From positions 1 through 46,080 of the forward strand of contig JACQVS010000081.1 of assembly GCA_016209605.1 (NCBI GenBank): a DNA stretch of 46,080 nucleotides. The letters are read 5' to 3'. The stretch is from Planctomycetota bacterium (GTDB lineage Bacteria > Planctomycetota > UBA8108 > JACQVS01). This document shows, piece after piece, positions 16,984 to 25,064 of this stretch. The notes below the pieces were generated by a model. The model saw nothing but the letters and a program-made list of their open reading frames with translations. It searched no databases and was not told the DNA's origin. Made by a program: the position numbers and the translations under genes. The stretch's first letter is position 1, and every line of letters starts with the position of its first letter.

Positions 16984-17090
16984 CATTGTCCAGAGTGAGG
17001 AATTTAGAGTCCTCTCCAAGATGCTCTGGGAGTAAACCTCATCTTCGGTTATGATGGGATTCGGTGCCGTTTCGATCGTGAGGATCCTGG

Positions 17091-19640
17091 ATGAAACCTT
17101 CTTATCCGCTGAATGGCGTTTGGGGCCGGCTGGGACTGGCCTTCTTGAGCATGGCGGCGCTCAGCCCCGCCATTCCTGCGGAAACCGCGGCGGCCCCGGG
17201 AATCGATTTCGAAGCGGCCAGGAAGCATTGGGCATACCGGCCGAACCGCCGGCCGGAGCTGCCGGCGGTTCGAGATCTCTCCTGGCCAGCCGCGCCGCTT
17301 GACCGCTTCATCCTGGCCAAGCTCGAAGCCATCGGCCTGGCCCCTTCGCCTCCGGCCGACCGGCGCGCTCTCCTCCGCCGCGTCTCGATCGACTTGACCG
17401 GTTTGCCGCCGGCGGCGGAAGAGGTGGATGCGTTCCTCGGCGAGGCCTCGCCCGACGCGTTTGCCAAGGTCGTCGATCACCTTTTGGAGTCGCCGCACTA
17501 CGGCGAGCGCTGGGGAAGGCACTGGCTGGATGTGGCCCGCTACGCCGACACCAAGGACGGCGTCCTCATGTACGGCGACGATCGAGTCCGGCCGTACGCT
17601 TACACCTATCGCGACTACGTGATTCGCGCCATCAACGAGGACGTACCGTTTGACCGGTTCATTGAAGAGCAGCTGGCCGCCGATCAGATCGAGCCGGAAG
17701 TCGAGCCGTGGCGGCTGGCGGCGATGGGCTTCTTGACCCTCGGCCGGATGTTCGACAACAACATCCACGACATCATCGATGACCAGATCGACACGGTGTC
17801 GCGCGGCTTCCTGGGCTTGACGGTCGCCTGCGCCCGCTGCCACGACCACAAGTACGATGCCATCGCCATGTCCGACTACTACTCGCTCTACGGCGTCTTC
17901 GCGAGCAGCGCCGCGCCGCTCGAGCTGCCCTTGATCGATGCGCCTGAGAAATTTCCAGGAGGCGCCGATTTCGAGAAGCAAGCGGAGCCGAAGCGCCGCG
18001 AGGTGAAGGAGTTTCTCGACAAGCAGTACACCCTGCTCTCGGAAACGGCCCGCCTGCGAGCCGGCGATTATCTCGAACGAGCCGCCGCCACCGAGCCGGA
18101 TCCTCTCGAGACGGCCATTTATTTCCTCTCCCTGGCGCCCGAGGATCTGCGACCTCCCATGGTGGCGCGCTGGCGGCGCTACCTCGAGGTCCGCGCCGTT
18201 CCCGATGACCCGGTTTTTGGCATCTGGCGCGACCTCATGGCCCTTCCCGAGGAGGAACTGTCCCGTCCCGGGGCGGCGGAGGGCATCTTGAACCGCTGGA
18301 AATCGCGGGAGCGGGGCGTTGGAGCGGGCCAGGTCAATCCCTTGATCCTCGAGGCGTTGAGCGGCGCTTCCTTGACTTCCCGCGGGAAGATCGCCCGCGC
18401 TTTTGGCGATCTCTTCAAGCGAGTGTATGAAGAGTCGAAGGCGAGCCCGGCCAATGGACCCGCCTCCGGCCAATCCCCGCCGGCGCCCGCCGAAGCGGAT
18501 GACGGGGCCCGGAGGCAGATTCTCGAGATCGTCGCCGGGCAGGAGAGCCCGGCGTATTTCCCCAAGAGCCAGACTCGGCGCTACATGTCGCGAGCCGAGA
18601 CCGACGCGTTCGGCGGCAAGTTGCAGGAGATCGACCGCATGGCGGTGAAATCGCCCGGCGCGCCGCCGCGGGCCATGGTGCTCATCGATGCGCCGGACCC
18701 GCAGGAGCCGCGCCTTTTCTTGCGGGGCAATCCTTCCCGGCCGGGCGAGCGCGTCCCGCGTCAATTTCTGCGCCTCTTGCGCGGCGAGCCGGCCAGGCCT
18801 TTCACGCACGGCAGCGGGAGGCTCGACCTGGCTCGCGCCATCGCCGCTCCGGACAATCCGCTCACCGCGCGCGTGATCGTCAATCGCGTGTGGATGCATC
18901 ATTTCGGCGAGCCCCTGGCGCCGTCCCCCAGCGACTTCGGCACCCGCAGCCCGCCGCCCGAGCACGCGGAACTCCTGGACTATCTCGCCTGGAGGTTCGT
19001 GAACGAAGGGTGGTCGCTCAAGAAGCTGCATCGCTGGATCCTGCTTTCAAGCACGTACCGGCAGGCGAGCTTCGACAGGCCGGAGGGCCGCCGGAAAGAC
19101 CCCGAAAACCGCTTGCTCTGGCGCATGCAGCGGAGGCGGCTTGACTGGGAGGCGATGCGGGATTCCCTGTTGTTCATCTCGGGGCAGCTGAATCGGCGCC
19201 TCGGAGGTCGTCCGGAGAACATCGCCGATGATCCGATAAACTGCCGCCGGACCGTCTATGGCCTGGTCGATCGGCAAAGTCTGCCGGCGGTGTACCGCGC
19301 CTTTGATTTCGCCGTGCCAGACCAGTCGGTGGAAAGGCGGCCGCAGACGTCGACGCCGCAGCAGGCGCTCTTCGGCATGAACTCGGCCTTCGTGATCGAG
19401 CAGGCCAAGGCGTTGTCAGCCCGCCCCGAGATCGCCGGCCAGTCGGAGCCAAAAGGACGTATTGCCGCCTTGCACCGCCTGGTGTTCGCTCGACCGCCGG
19501 AAGATGCCGAAATGCAGGCTGGGTTGCAATTTGTCGCCGGCGCCGGCGCCGGAGCCACCGCCGAGAAATCGCCGCGCGAGGCGTGGCGGCAGTACGCGCA
19601 AGTGCTTCTCATGTCGAATGAATCGATGTTCATCGATTAG
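17091..19640 (+). CDS. DUF1549/DUF1553 (PSCyt2-PSD1) secreted protein
   Basis: This 849-aa exported protein has a signal peptide (AALSPAIPAETAA). It then has the DUF1549 module (HWAYRPNRRPELP, LDRFILAKLEAIGLAPSPPADRRALLRRVSIDLTGLPP, YGERWGRHWLDVARYADT). A CARCHDHKYD haem-like CxxCH site lies near residue 247. The C-terminal DUF1553 module follows (RVIVNRVWMHHFGEPL through QQALFGMNSAFV). Family members come paired with DUF1501 proteins, as here, and are abundant in Planctomycetota, Verrucomicrobiota and Solibacter-type Acidobacteriota; polysaccharide or sulfated-glycan use is suspected. The N-terminal PSCyt1 cytochrome domain found in many relatives is absent. GAGGATC precedes the ATG. Confidence 0.92.
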   Translation: MKPSYPLNGVWGRLGLAFLSMAALSPAIPAETAAAPGIDFEAARKHWAYRPNRRPELPAVRDLSWPAAPLDRFILAKLEAIGLAPSPPADRRALLRRVSIDLTGLPPAAEEVDAFLGEASPDAFAKVVDHLLESPHYGERWGRHWLDVARYADTKDGVLMYGDDRVRPYAYTYRDYVIRAINEDVPFDRFIEEQLAADQIEPEVEPWRLAAMGFLTLGRMFDNNIHDIIDDQIDTVSRGFLGLTVACARCHDHKYDAIAMSDYYSLYGVFASSAAPLELPLIDAPEKFPGGADFEKQAEPKRREVKEFLDKQYTLLSETARLRAGDYLERAAATEPDPLETAIYFLSLAPEDLRPPMVARWRRYLEVRAVPDDPVFGIWRDLMALPEEELSRPGAAEGILNRWKSRERGVGAGQVNPLILEALSGASLTSRGKIARAFGDLFKRVYEESKASPANGPASGQSPPAPAEADDGARRQILEIVAGQESPAYFPKSQTRRYMSRAETDAFGGKLQEIDRMAVKSPGAPPRAMVLIDAPDPQEPRLFLRGNPSRPGERVPRQFLRLLRGEPARPFTHGSGRLDLARAIAAPDNPLTARVIVNRVWMHHFGEPLAPSPSDFGTRSPPPEHAELLDYLAWRFVNEGWSLKKLHRWILLSSTYRQASFDRPEGRRKDPENRLLWRMQRRRLDWEAMRDSLLFISGQLNRRLGGRPENIADDPINCRRTVYGLVDRQSLPAVYRAFDFAVPDQSVERRPQTSTPQQALFGMNSAFVIEQAKALSARPEIAGQSEPKGRIAALHRLVFARPPEDAEMQAGLQFVAGAGAGATAEKSPREAWRQYAQVLLMSNESMFID

Positions 19641-19679
19641 CGGAAATTTTGAAAAACTGCAAGAAACTGGAAAATTACC

Positions 19680-21086
19680 ATGCTCTCACGTCGTGAAATG
19701 CTCTGCCGCATGGGGACGGGACTGGGGATTCTTGGACTCGTGGAGGCGTTGAACCGGGCCGGCCATCTGGGCGCCGCTGAAACCGCTTCCCGATCCGCCA
19801 ATCCCCTTTCGGCCAAGCCGCCCCATTTCGCCGGCAAGGCGAAGCGCGTCATCCACATTTACCTGAACGGCGGTCCATCGCAGGTTGACACCTTCGATCC
19901 CAAGCCGCTCCTCAAAACCTACGAAGGCCGGCCCTTGCCATCTGGAAATCTCACCACCGAGCGCCGCACCGGCGCGGCGCTGCCATCGCCTTTCCGGTTC
20001 CGCAAATGCGGCGAGAGTGGCATCGAGGTGAGCGAAATCTTCGAAAAGACCGCGACGCACGCCGACGACCTCTGTCTCATCCGATCGATGCAAGCCAACA
20101 CGCCTAATCACGAGCAGTCCATGAGGCTCATGAACTGCGGCGACGAAAGGTTGTCGCGGCCCAGCATGGGAGCGTGGATCACCTATGGCATGGGCACGGA
20201 AAACGAAAACTTGCCAGGCTTCATCGCCATGTGTCCCGGCTTGCCGGTGGCCGACGTCTCCAACTGGCGCTCCTCCTTTTTGCCGGGCATTTATCAAGGG
20301 ACTTACCTGGACACTCGAAAAACCGAGGTGGAAAAGCTGCTCGAGAACATCAAGAATCCCGCGGTGACGCGAGCCGACCAGCGGCGCCAGCTCGAGCTGC
20401 TCCTCGAGCTGAACCGCCGGCACCAGGAACGGCGCGAAGAAGATGCGGCGCTGGAAGCGCGCATCCAGTCCTTCGAGCTGGCTTACCGCATGCAAATGGC
20501 CGCCAGCGATGCTTTCGACATCTCCCAGGAGCCGCAGCATGTCCGAGAAATGTACGGAGACTGGATCCAGGCCCGCCAGCTGCTCATCGCGCGGCGGCTG
20601 GTGGAGCGCGGCGTGCGTTTTGTCCAATGCTTCCATGGCGATGTGCAGCCGTGGGACAGCCACGAGAAGCTCGAGGAAAACCACCGCAAGCTGGCGCGCG
20701 AAAGCGATCAGCCCATTGCGGCGCTGTTGGCCGATCTCAAGCAGCGAGGTTTGTTCGAAGAAACGCTGGTCGTCTGCGGCGGCGAGTTCGGCCGCACGCC
20801 GGCGGTGGAGCTGGTGAACGGCAAGCCGGGCGGCGGGCGGGACCACAATCACTGGGGTTTCACGGTGTGGCTGGCCGGCGGGGGCGTGAAAGGCGGCTGC
20901 GTTTATGGGGCGACGGATGATTTCGGATACCGGGCGGTCGAGAATACCGTCCACGTGCACGACCTGCACGCCACCATCTTGCATCTCCTGGGTTTCGACC
21001 ACACCAGGCTCACCTACCGCTACGCCGGGCGGGACTTCCGCCTGACCGACGTGCACGGCAACGTCATAAAAGAAATCCTGGCGTGA
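19680..21086 (+). CDS. DUF1501 (sulfatase-like) exported protein
   Basis: This 468-aa protein starts with a Tat-like signal (MLSRREMLCRMGTGLGILGLVEAL). It then carries the DUF1501 hallmark HIYLNGGPSQVDTFDPKP, LPSPFRF, ADDLCLIRSM, and the C-terminal metal-site-like segments VVCGGEFGRTPAV and GRDHNHWGFTVWLAGGGVKGG, plus HDLHATILHLLGFDH. DUF1501 is distantly related to the alkaline phosphatase/sulfatase superfamily. It lies 39 bp after the DUF1549/1553 gene, the standard two-gene arrangement. The twin arginine is RR in SRREML, consistent with folded export. The substrate is unknown. Confidence 0.92.
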   Translation: MLSRREMLCRMGTGLGILGLVEALNRAGHLGAAETASRSANPLSAKPPHFAGKAKRVIHIYLNGGPSQVDTFDPKPLLKTYEGRPLPSGNLTTERRTGAALPSPFRFRKCGESGIEVSEIFEKTATHADDLCLIRSMQANTPNHEQSMRLMNCGDERLSRPSMGAWITYGMGTENENLPGFIAMCPGLPVADVSNWRSSFLPGIYQGTYLDTRKTEVEKLLENIKNPAVTRADQRRQLELLLELNRRHQERREEDAALEARIQSFELAYRMQMAASDAFDISQEPQHVREMYGDWIQARQLLIARRLVERGVRFVQCFHGDVQPWDSHEKLEENHRKLARESDQPIAALLADLKQRGLFEETLVVCGGEFGRTPAVELVNGKPGGGRDHNHWGFTVWLAGGGVKGGCVYGATDDFGYRAVENTVHVHDLHATILHLLGFDHTRLTYRYAGRDFRLTDVHGNVIKEILA

Positions 21087-21095
21087 AGATCGGCC

Positions 21096-21689
21096 TCAGA
21101 AGTAGACTTCCCAGCGGTTTCTCTCGTACCGCACCGCCAGCCAGATGCCGGCCAGGACCAGCAGGACGGCGGTGCCGCCGAGGATCATGCCGTACTGGCC
21201 TTGGGCCTCGGCATCAAGTCCGGAGTACGGGGAGCGGATGTAGATGAGGGCGGCGGTCACCAGGCCGAGGATCAGGGCCAGCCCTCCCGCCAGAAACAGG
21301 GACTTTCTTTCGCCCCCCTTGTGGAGGTGGACGGTCTTCAGGAAGTCTTCCTGCGGCTTCTTGCCGACGTGGAGGCACTCGGGGCAGGTCACCGTTTCTT
21401 TCATCTGCGAGGCCGAGAGGAAGAACTCCTCATAGCACTCGCTGCAGATGAAGCTGATCTGCGCTCCACCGCCGGCCAGGCGGGGCGCGGAGCGGGCCTT
21501 GGGAGCGGCCGCCTTCTCCAGCTTGGCCTTTTTCTCCTTGAAGGGCTTCCAGGCCACCTTTTCGGGTTTCTTGGCCAGCTTTTTCGATTGCTTGGGCTCT
21601 GCAGCCTTGGACTCCTCCGGGCCGCCGGCCGCCTTTTCAGCCGGCGCAGGGCTTTCGGATCGGTTCTCTGATTTATTCTTTTCGGCCAT
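21096..21689 (-). CDS. Zinc-ribbon protein with two membrane segments
   Basis: This 197-aa protein has a Lys/Ala/Pro-rich N-terminal 80 residues. A CxxC-x20-CxxC zinc ribbon follows (FICSECYEEFFLSASQMKE, then TCPEC). Two C-terminal membrane segments follow (LFLAGGLALILGLVTAALIYI and MILGGTAVLLVLAGIWLAV). No named family was recognised. It is the last of three minus-strand genes with the single-pass protein and the VWA-HEAT protein. Its stop lies 9 bp from the convergent DUF1501 stop. A 157-bp gap separates it from the previous gene, so it may have its own promoter. Confidence 0.72.
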   Translation of the reverse strand: MAEKNKSENRSESPAPAEKAAGGPEESKAAEPKQSKKLAKKPEKVAWKPFKEKKAKLEKAAAPKARSAPRLAGGGAQISFICSECYEEFFLSASQMKETVTCPECLHVGKKPQEDFLKTVHLHKGGERKSLFLAGGLALILGLVTAALIYIRSPYSGLDAEAQGQYGMILGGTAVLLVLAGIWLAVRYERNRWEVYF

Positions 21690-21832
21690 AGCTCAGGTAC
21701 CGTGATTTTTTGAAGATCCAGATACGAGATTCAGACAATTGAAGGGACGAAAAATCCTAGAGCTGATATTACCACAACACCAGGGCTTTGGGTAGGGGGG
21801 AGGTTGGAAAGAAGGGGTTGGGAGGGATTTTA

Positions 21833-21844
21833 CCGGCTAGCCGG
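21833..21844. repeat. 12-bp perfect palindrome
   Basis: CCGGCTAGCCGG just past the stop codon of the single-pass membrane protein gene. No T-tract follows, so a terminator is not claimed. Confidence 0.4.
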
Positions 21845-21846
21845 CA

Positions 21847-22260
21847 CTATGCCCCGCTCTCGGGTTCATAGGGATTCTGCACCCGGGTGCTCTTGTCGAT
21901 CAGCTTCTTCAAGAGGCCGACGATGAGGTTCGGCTCATGGCGCACGAACTCGTTGAGCGCCTTCAGCTCCTCCTGCATGGCGGCCTCCTCGGGATCGGCC
22001 GCCTGGCCCCCTTCCGCGACCGGCTCCGGCTTCAGCTTGAGGATTTTGGCCCGTATGGCCTGCAGCGCCTCCTCGTAGTGCTTGCGGATCTCCCGGTGGG
22101 TTTCCAGGAACTCCTCCTTGGAAGTCTGGTATTCCTGAAAAAAGGCCCCGTCCGTCCCCGATCGATAGCCGCCGCGGTAAACGATCAAGAACGCCAGCGC
22201 CACGATCGGACAGAAGATCGAGATGGCCAGTACGACCGGTCCAAAAATTTCCGGATCCAT
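21847..22260 (-). CDS. Small single-pass membrane protein with charged coiled tail
   Basis: This 137-aa protein has one N-terminal membrane segment (MDPEIFGPVVLAISIFCPIVALAFLIVYRGGYRSG, about residues 5-28). A charged, probably coiled, cytoplasmic tail follows (HREIRKHYEEALQAIRAKILKLK and EEAAMQEELKALNEFVRHEP). No family was recognised. It lies 103 bp downstream of the VWA-HEAT gene on the same strand and may be cotranscribed. Function unknown. Confidence 0.65.
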   Translation of the reverse strand: MDPEIFGPVVLAISIFCPIVALAFLIVYRGGYRSGTDGAFFQEYQTSKEEFLETHREIRKHYEEALQAIRAKILKLKPEPVAEGGQAADPEEAAMQEELKALNEFVRHEPNLIVGLLKKLIDKSTRVQNPYEPESGA

Positions 22261-22363
22261 CTTCGGCTAATGACAATCCTGTCCCGCTCTCTCCCCCGCT
22301 CCCCCCCCCTCTTTGTCGGTGCTCCGGCGCGGATTTCTTGAGCGGCTCGCCTCGCGGCGCGCT

Positions 22364-24226
22364 TTACCGGGCGATGAACACTCCCCCGTTCTGCGCCGCC
22401 AGGTCTTCGAGCAGCTTCTGCTCCTCCGGTTGGAGGCCGAAGCCGATGGTGTTGATCTTTACCCGGCGGAGGCGGTTGATCTCCCGGACGGCCCGGAGGA
22501 TGTCCGCCGGCTGGAGGTGCTTGCCGTGGGTCGGCGCTCCATCGGTCAAGAGGTAAATGGTGTCGATCTTCTCATCCTGGAAAGCGGCCTCCAGGGCGCC
22601 GTAAATGTTGGTCAAGCCCTCGGGATTGGCCTCGAGGATGAACTTGGTGATTTCCTCGCGAACGGTCTTGTTGAGCGCCAGCGAGTGTGGCCGCCACGGC
22701 TGCACGAAGGTGTTGAAGCTGATGACGTTGATCGAGGTCCCTTCTTTCATCCCCCCCAGCACCTTCAAGAACTCCTTCTTGGCCACATCCATCTTGGAGG
22801 CGGCGGCGGGAGCCGGCTTCTTGGGGGCTTTGCCGCCCGGTTGGTCCGGCTTCTCCGGTTTTCCCGGCTTGACCGGCTCCTCCGGCCCAGCGGGTTTGGG
22901 TTGGGATTGGGGCTTGGCTCCTTCGTTCTTTTTATCTTCCTTTTTCTCTTCCCCTTTTTTATCCGGGGCCACCGCGCCGTACGTCTCCTGCATGCTTTCA
23001 GAGGTGTCGATGATGAAGACCACTTTTTCCGACAGGACCGGGATGCCGTGGTAGGTGAGCACCGCCGTCTGGCCGGCGCTGGGAACGGCCTGGCTCTTCA
23101 AGGCCGTGAACTCCTCGTGGCTGCGCAGCCGGATCTCCGCCTTGTCCTTGTTGGCCCCCCACCAGCTGTCCCACTGCGCGGAGTTGGTTCCGAGGTTTTC
23201 TCCGGTCAGGCGCGTGAGGGCATCGGCCAGGTCATCGAGGACCCGGCCCTTGCTGCGTTCCATGGCCTTGATGAGCGGCTCGATGACCTCCGCCGAGCCG
23301 ATTTCCATGAGGGCGGCAACGGCCGAAACGCGGACGCGCTCATCGGGGTCGTTGAGGAGCGGCAAGAGCTGCTTGAGGTGCTTGGGATCCTTGGCGATGA
23401 CGAGCAAGTCGGCCGCCAGGGCGCGCACTTGCCAGTCCTTGTGCCTGAGCAGCTTGAGGTATTGGCCGGTGTATCCTTTCGCCTCGGTGGCCAGGAGCGT
23501 TTCCAGGGCGGCGATCTGCACCTGCGAGTTGGGGCTGTTGGCGAGGCGGATGGCTTCCGAAGCGGCCGACTTCGGTTTGTGGTCGCGAAGGGTGTTCAAG
23601 ATGACGACCTGCAGCTCGGGTGTGCTGGCCTTGTTGTGCAGCTCTTCGGCGAGAACGGAGAAGCGGCTCGAGTCCTTGAGCCCTGCGATCGCCTGGATCA
23701 CGGTCTTCAGGGCCTCGGGGTCCTTGCGCACCGCGCTGGTGAGGCCGTTCTTGATGAGCCACTTCTCGGCCTTGGGATCGAGGGGGCCCTGGAGCGCCTC
23801 GCCGACGTAAAAGAAGTTCAAGTCGCCGATGAGGAGCGGAATGCCCTTTTGCACGATGGCCTGCGCCGCCTCGACCGTCCCCCGCTTGCCCAGGGCTTTC
23901 AAGATGGCGCCCCGGATGGCGGGATTCTCCTCCTTGTCGAGGATCTCGATCAGGAAGGGAACGGTCTTCGGGGAGTTGACCTCGCCGAAGGCGATGATGC
24001 TGTCCAGGCGCTCGAAGGCCTCTTTGGATTTCTCGGCCTCGTACTTTTCCTTCTGGGCCGAAAAAGCTTCATCGGCCTCCTTGTCCTTGGCGGCGTCTTT
24101 CGCAAGGCTCCGGCTCGAGAGGGCGGAAAAGATCATCCAGGCGGATAATCCCATCCAAACGGAAGGGCCCATCCAGACGGAAGAACCCATCCAGAAAGGC
24201 AGGCAGGACTTGAAAAGCGGCTTCAT
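22364..24226 (-). CDS. HEAT-repeat and von Willebrand A-domain protein
   Basis: This 620-aa protein has an N-terminal signal or anchor (PSVWMGLSAWMIFSALSS). HEAT-like helical repeats follow at about 60-360 (TVPFLIEILDKEENPAIRGAILKALGKRG; DLLVIAKDPKHLKQLLPLLNDPDERVRVSAVAALMEIG). Next is a VWA domain with the metal-site motif DTSES (VVFIIDTSESMQ) and IYLLTDGAPTHG. A Lys/Pro/Glu-rich low-complexity insert interrupts the VWA domain after the first strand. Both parts are protein-binding modules, so a scaffold or adhesion role outside the cytoplasm is likely. Related proteins are common in Planctomycetota. The start has no strong Shine-Dalgarno. Confidence 0.85.
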   Translation of the reverse strand: MKPLFKSCLPFWMGSSVWMGPSVWMGLSAWMIFSALSSRSLAKDAAKDKEADEAFSAQKEKYEAEKSKEAFERLDSIIAFGEVNSPKTVPFLIEILDKEENPAIRGAILKALGKRGTVEAAQAIVQKGIPLLIGDLNFFYVGEALQGPLDPKAEKWLIKNGLTSAVRKDPEALKTVIQAIAGLKDSSRFSVLAEELHNKASTPELQVVILNTLRDHKPKSAASEAIRLANSPNSQVQIAALETLLATEAKGYTGQYLKLLRHKDWQVRALAADLLVIAKDPKHLKQLLPLLNDPDERVRVSAVAALMEIGSAEVIEPLIKAMERSKGRVLDDLADALTRLTGENLGTNSAQWDSWWGANKDKAEIRLRSHEEFTALKSQAVPSAGQTAVLTYHGIPVLSEKVVFIIDTSESMQETYGAVAPDKKGEEKKEDKKNEGAKPQSQPKPAGPEEPVKPGKPEKPDQPGGKAPKKPAPAAASKMDVAKKEFLKVLGGMKEGTSINVISFNTFVQPWRPHSLALNKTVREEITKFILEANPEGLTNIYGALEAAFQDEKIDTIYLLTDGAPTHGKHLQPADILRAVREINRLRRVKINTIGFGLQPEEQKLLEDLAAQNGGVFIAR

Positions 24227-24260
24227 GGCTTGAGAAGTTCCCTAAATATCTTGGCCTCAA

Positions 24261-24347
24261 GGTGTCGCCGGAACCGCACCGATAGTGTGGTTACCGAATC
24301 ACCATTAGGGCCTTCGGCTTTTCCCCTCTCAGTCGAAGGCCTTTTTT
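24261..24347 (+). ncRNA. Candidate small structured RNA: stem-loop plus intrinsic terminator
   Basis: Bases 24261-24303 fold into a long stem: GGTG pairs with CACC at the base, then CGG with CCG, then AACCGCAC with GTGTGGTT around a CGATA loop, with one wobble and one bulged A. Three bases later a strong intrinsic terminator follows. No plus-strand gene lies upstream: the nearest upstream gene is the VWA-HEAT gene on the opposite strand, starting at 24226. The next plus-strand gene has its own TATAAT at 24405. No clear promoter was found. No known RNA family was matched. Confidence 0.5.
24307..24347 (+). terminator. Rho-independent terminator
   Basis: AGGGCCTTCGGCT (24307-24319) pairs with AGTCGAAGGCCTT (24331-24343) over 13 bp with two G-T wobbles and an 11-nt loop. 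A six-T tract (24342-24347) follows. It is the clearest intrinsic terminator in the window, and nothing annotated reads into it. Confidence 0.85.
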
Positions 24348-24404
24348 ATTTTAACGGGAAAGCCAGCGGATCTGTACATCATTCCCTCGCCCACCCGTTT
24401 CGCT

Positions 24405-24410
24405 TATAAT
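24405..24410 (+). promoter_or_regulatory. -10 box, probably giving leaderless mRNA
   Basis: TATAAT ends 10 bases before the ATG at 24421. Transcription would start within about 4 bases of the start codon. The -35 position is weak (24382-24387, TTCCCT). Confidence 0.45.
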
Positions 24411-24420
24411 CTATTCACCC

Positions 24421-24873
24421 ATGAAAGTCATGTACTGGATCATCACCGTCGGCGTTCTGGTCGCTGGAATCGTCGCCGGGAGAATGGACTTCGAGGCCGA
24501 GCTGGCGGCGCTGCCATCCACTGTATCCCCGGCAGCCGGGCCCGAGGAGGCGGACCCTGAAGAGGCCGAGAGTTCTGAGGCCGAAAACGGTCCGGCGGAC
24601 GAAAGCTCCTCGGGAACAAGATCCGGTTCGAGCCCAGACAGCGCCAGGGACCTTGCGGAGGCCCGCAAGCTCTTCAAACAGGCCCAGATCTTGTACCAGA
24701 AGGTGCAAATCCATCACGAACTCGATGCCCGGGAGCTGCAGCCGGCCAAGGAAAAGCTGGATCGGGCCCTGGAGCTGCTCTCGAAGCAGCCCGCGGACGA
24801 TCTGGAAGCGCAGAAGTTCAAGGAAGAAGCACAGTACCTCCTCGCGGCGGTGATCAAGGCGCTGCCGTTCTGA
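24421..24873 (+). CDS. Small exported protein with helical C-terminal region
   Basis: This 150-aa protein has a hydrophobic N-terminus (MKVMYWIITVGVLVAGIVAG), a Glu/Ser/Ala/Pro-rich linker at about 25-75, and a charged helical domain (DLAEARKLFKQAQILYQKVQIHHELDARELQPAKEKLDRALELLSK) resembling a single TPR-like pair. No family was recognised. It stands alone on the plus strand between the small-RNA candidate and the convergent ABC operon. The start is supported by the TATAAT box immediately upstream; no Shine-Dalgarno is present. Confidence 0.65.
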   Translation: MKVMYWIITVGVLVAGIVAGRMDFEAELAALPSTVSPAAGPEEADPEEAESSEAENGPADESSSGTRSGSSPDSARDLAEARKLFKQAQILYQKVQIHHELDARELQPAKEKLDRALELLSKQPADDLEAQKFKEEAQYLLAAVIKALPF

Positions 24874-24970
24874 TCTTTTCCCGCTTGCCGCCTTTAGATT
24901 CTTCCATCAAATCTTCTTCGCAGGAAGCAGAGAAGTCTTGGTGTCCGAGGATCGCTCTTTAATTCGCCTT

Positions 24971-25007
24971 GCGTCTTATCTTGGCGATCTCTGCGTCTTT
25001 GCGGTTC
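24971..25007. repeat. Degenerate intergenic repeat with two GCGTCTT units
   Basis: In the 191-bp gap at 24874-25064 the heptamer GCGTCTT occurs at 24971-24977 and 24993-24999 in a stretch resembling intergenic repeats built on GCGTCTTTGCG. Nothing else is visible in the gap. Confidence 0.25.
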
Positions 25008-25064
25008 AATCCTCTTCATCTTTTTCTTATTCGGCTTTGACACTTGGTTGAGTCCTTGTTTGCT

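Noticed and set aside
16980..17008. TTGACA at 16980-16985 as promoter for the DUF1549 gene
   Set aside because: The -10 position (TTTAGA) is poor; TATGAT at 17050-17055 is better but has no -35. Neither is convincing enough to annotate.
22313..24148. Long plus-strand open frame opposite the VWA-HEAT gene
   Set aside because: Antisense shadow of a clear VWA-HEAT coding sequence with a DTSES metal-site motif on the minus strand.
24261..24303. Resemblance of GGTTACCGA at 24289-24297 to the 3' part of the GEMM-I (cyclic di-GMP) riboswitch
   Set aside because: The conserved 5' half (GCAAAGCC-type core and tetraloop receptor) is not found upstream, and the region folds as a simple hairpin instead.
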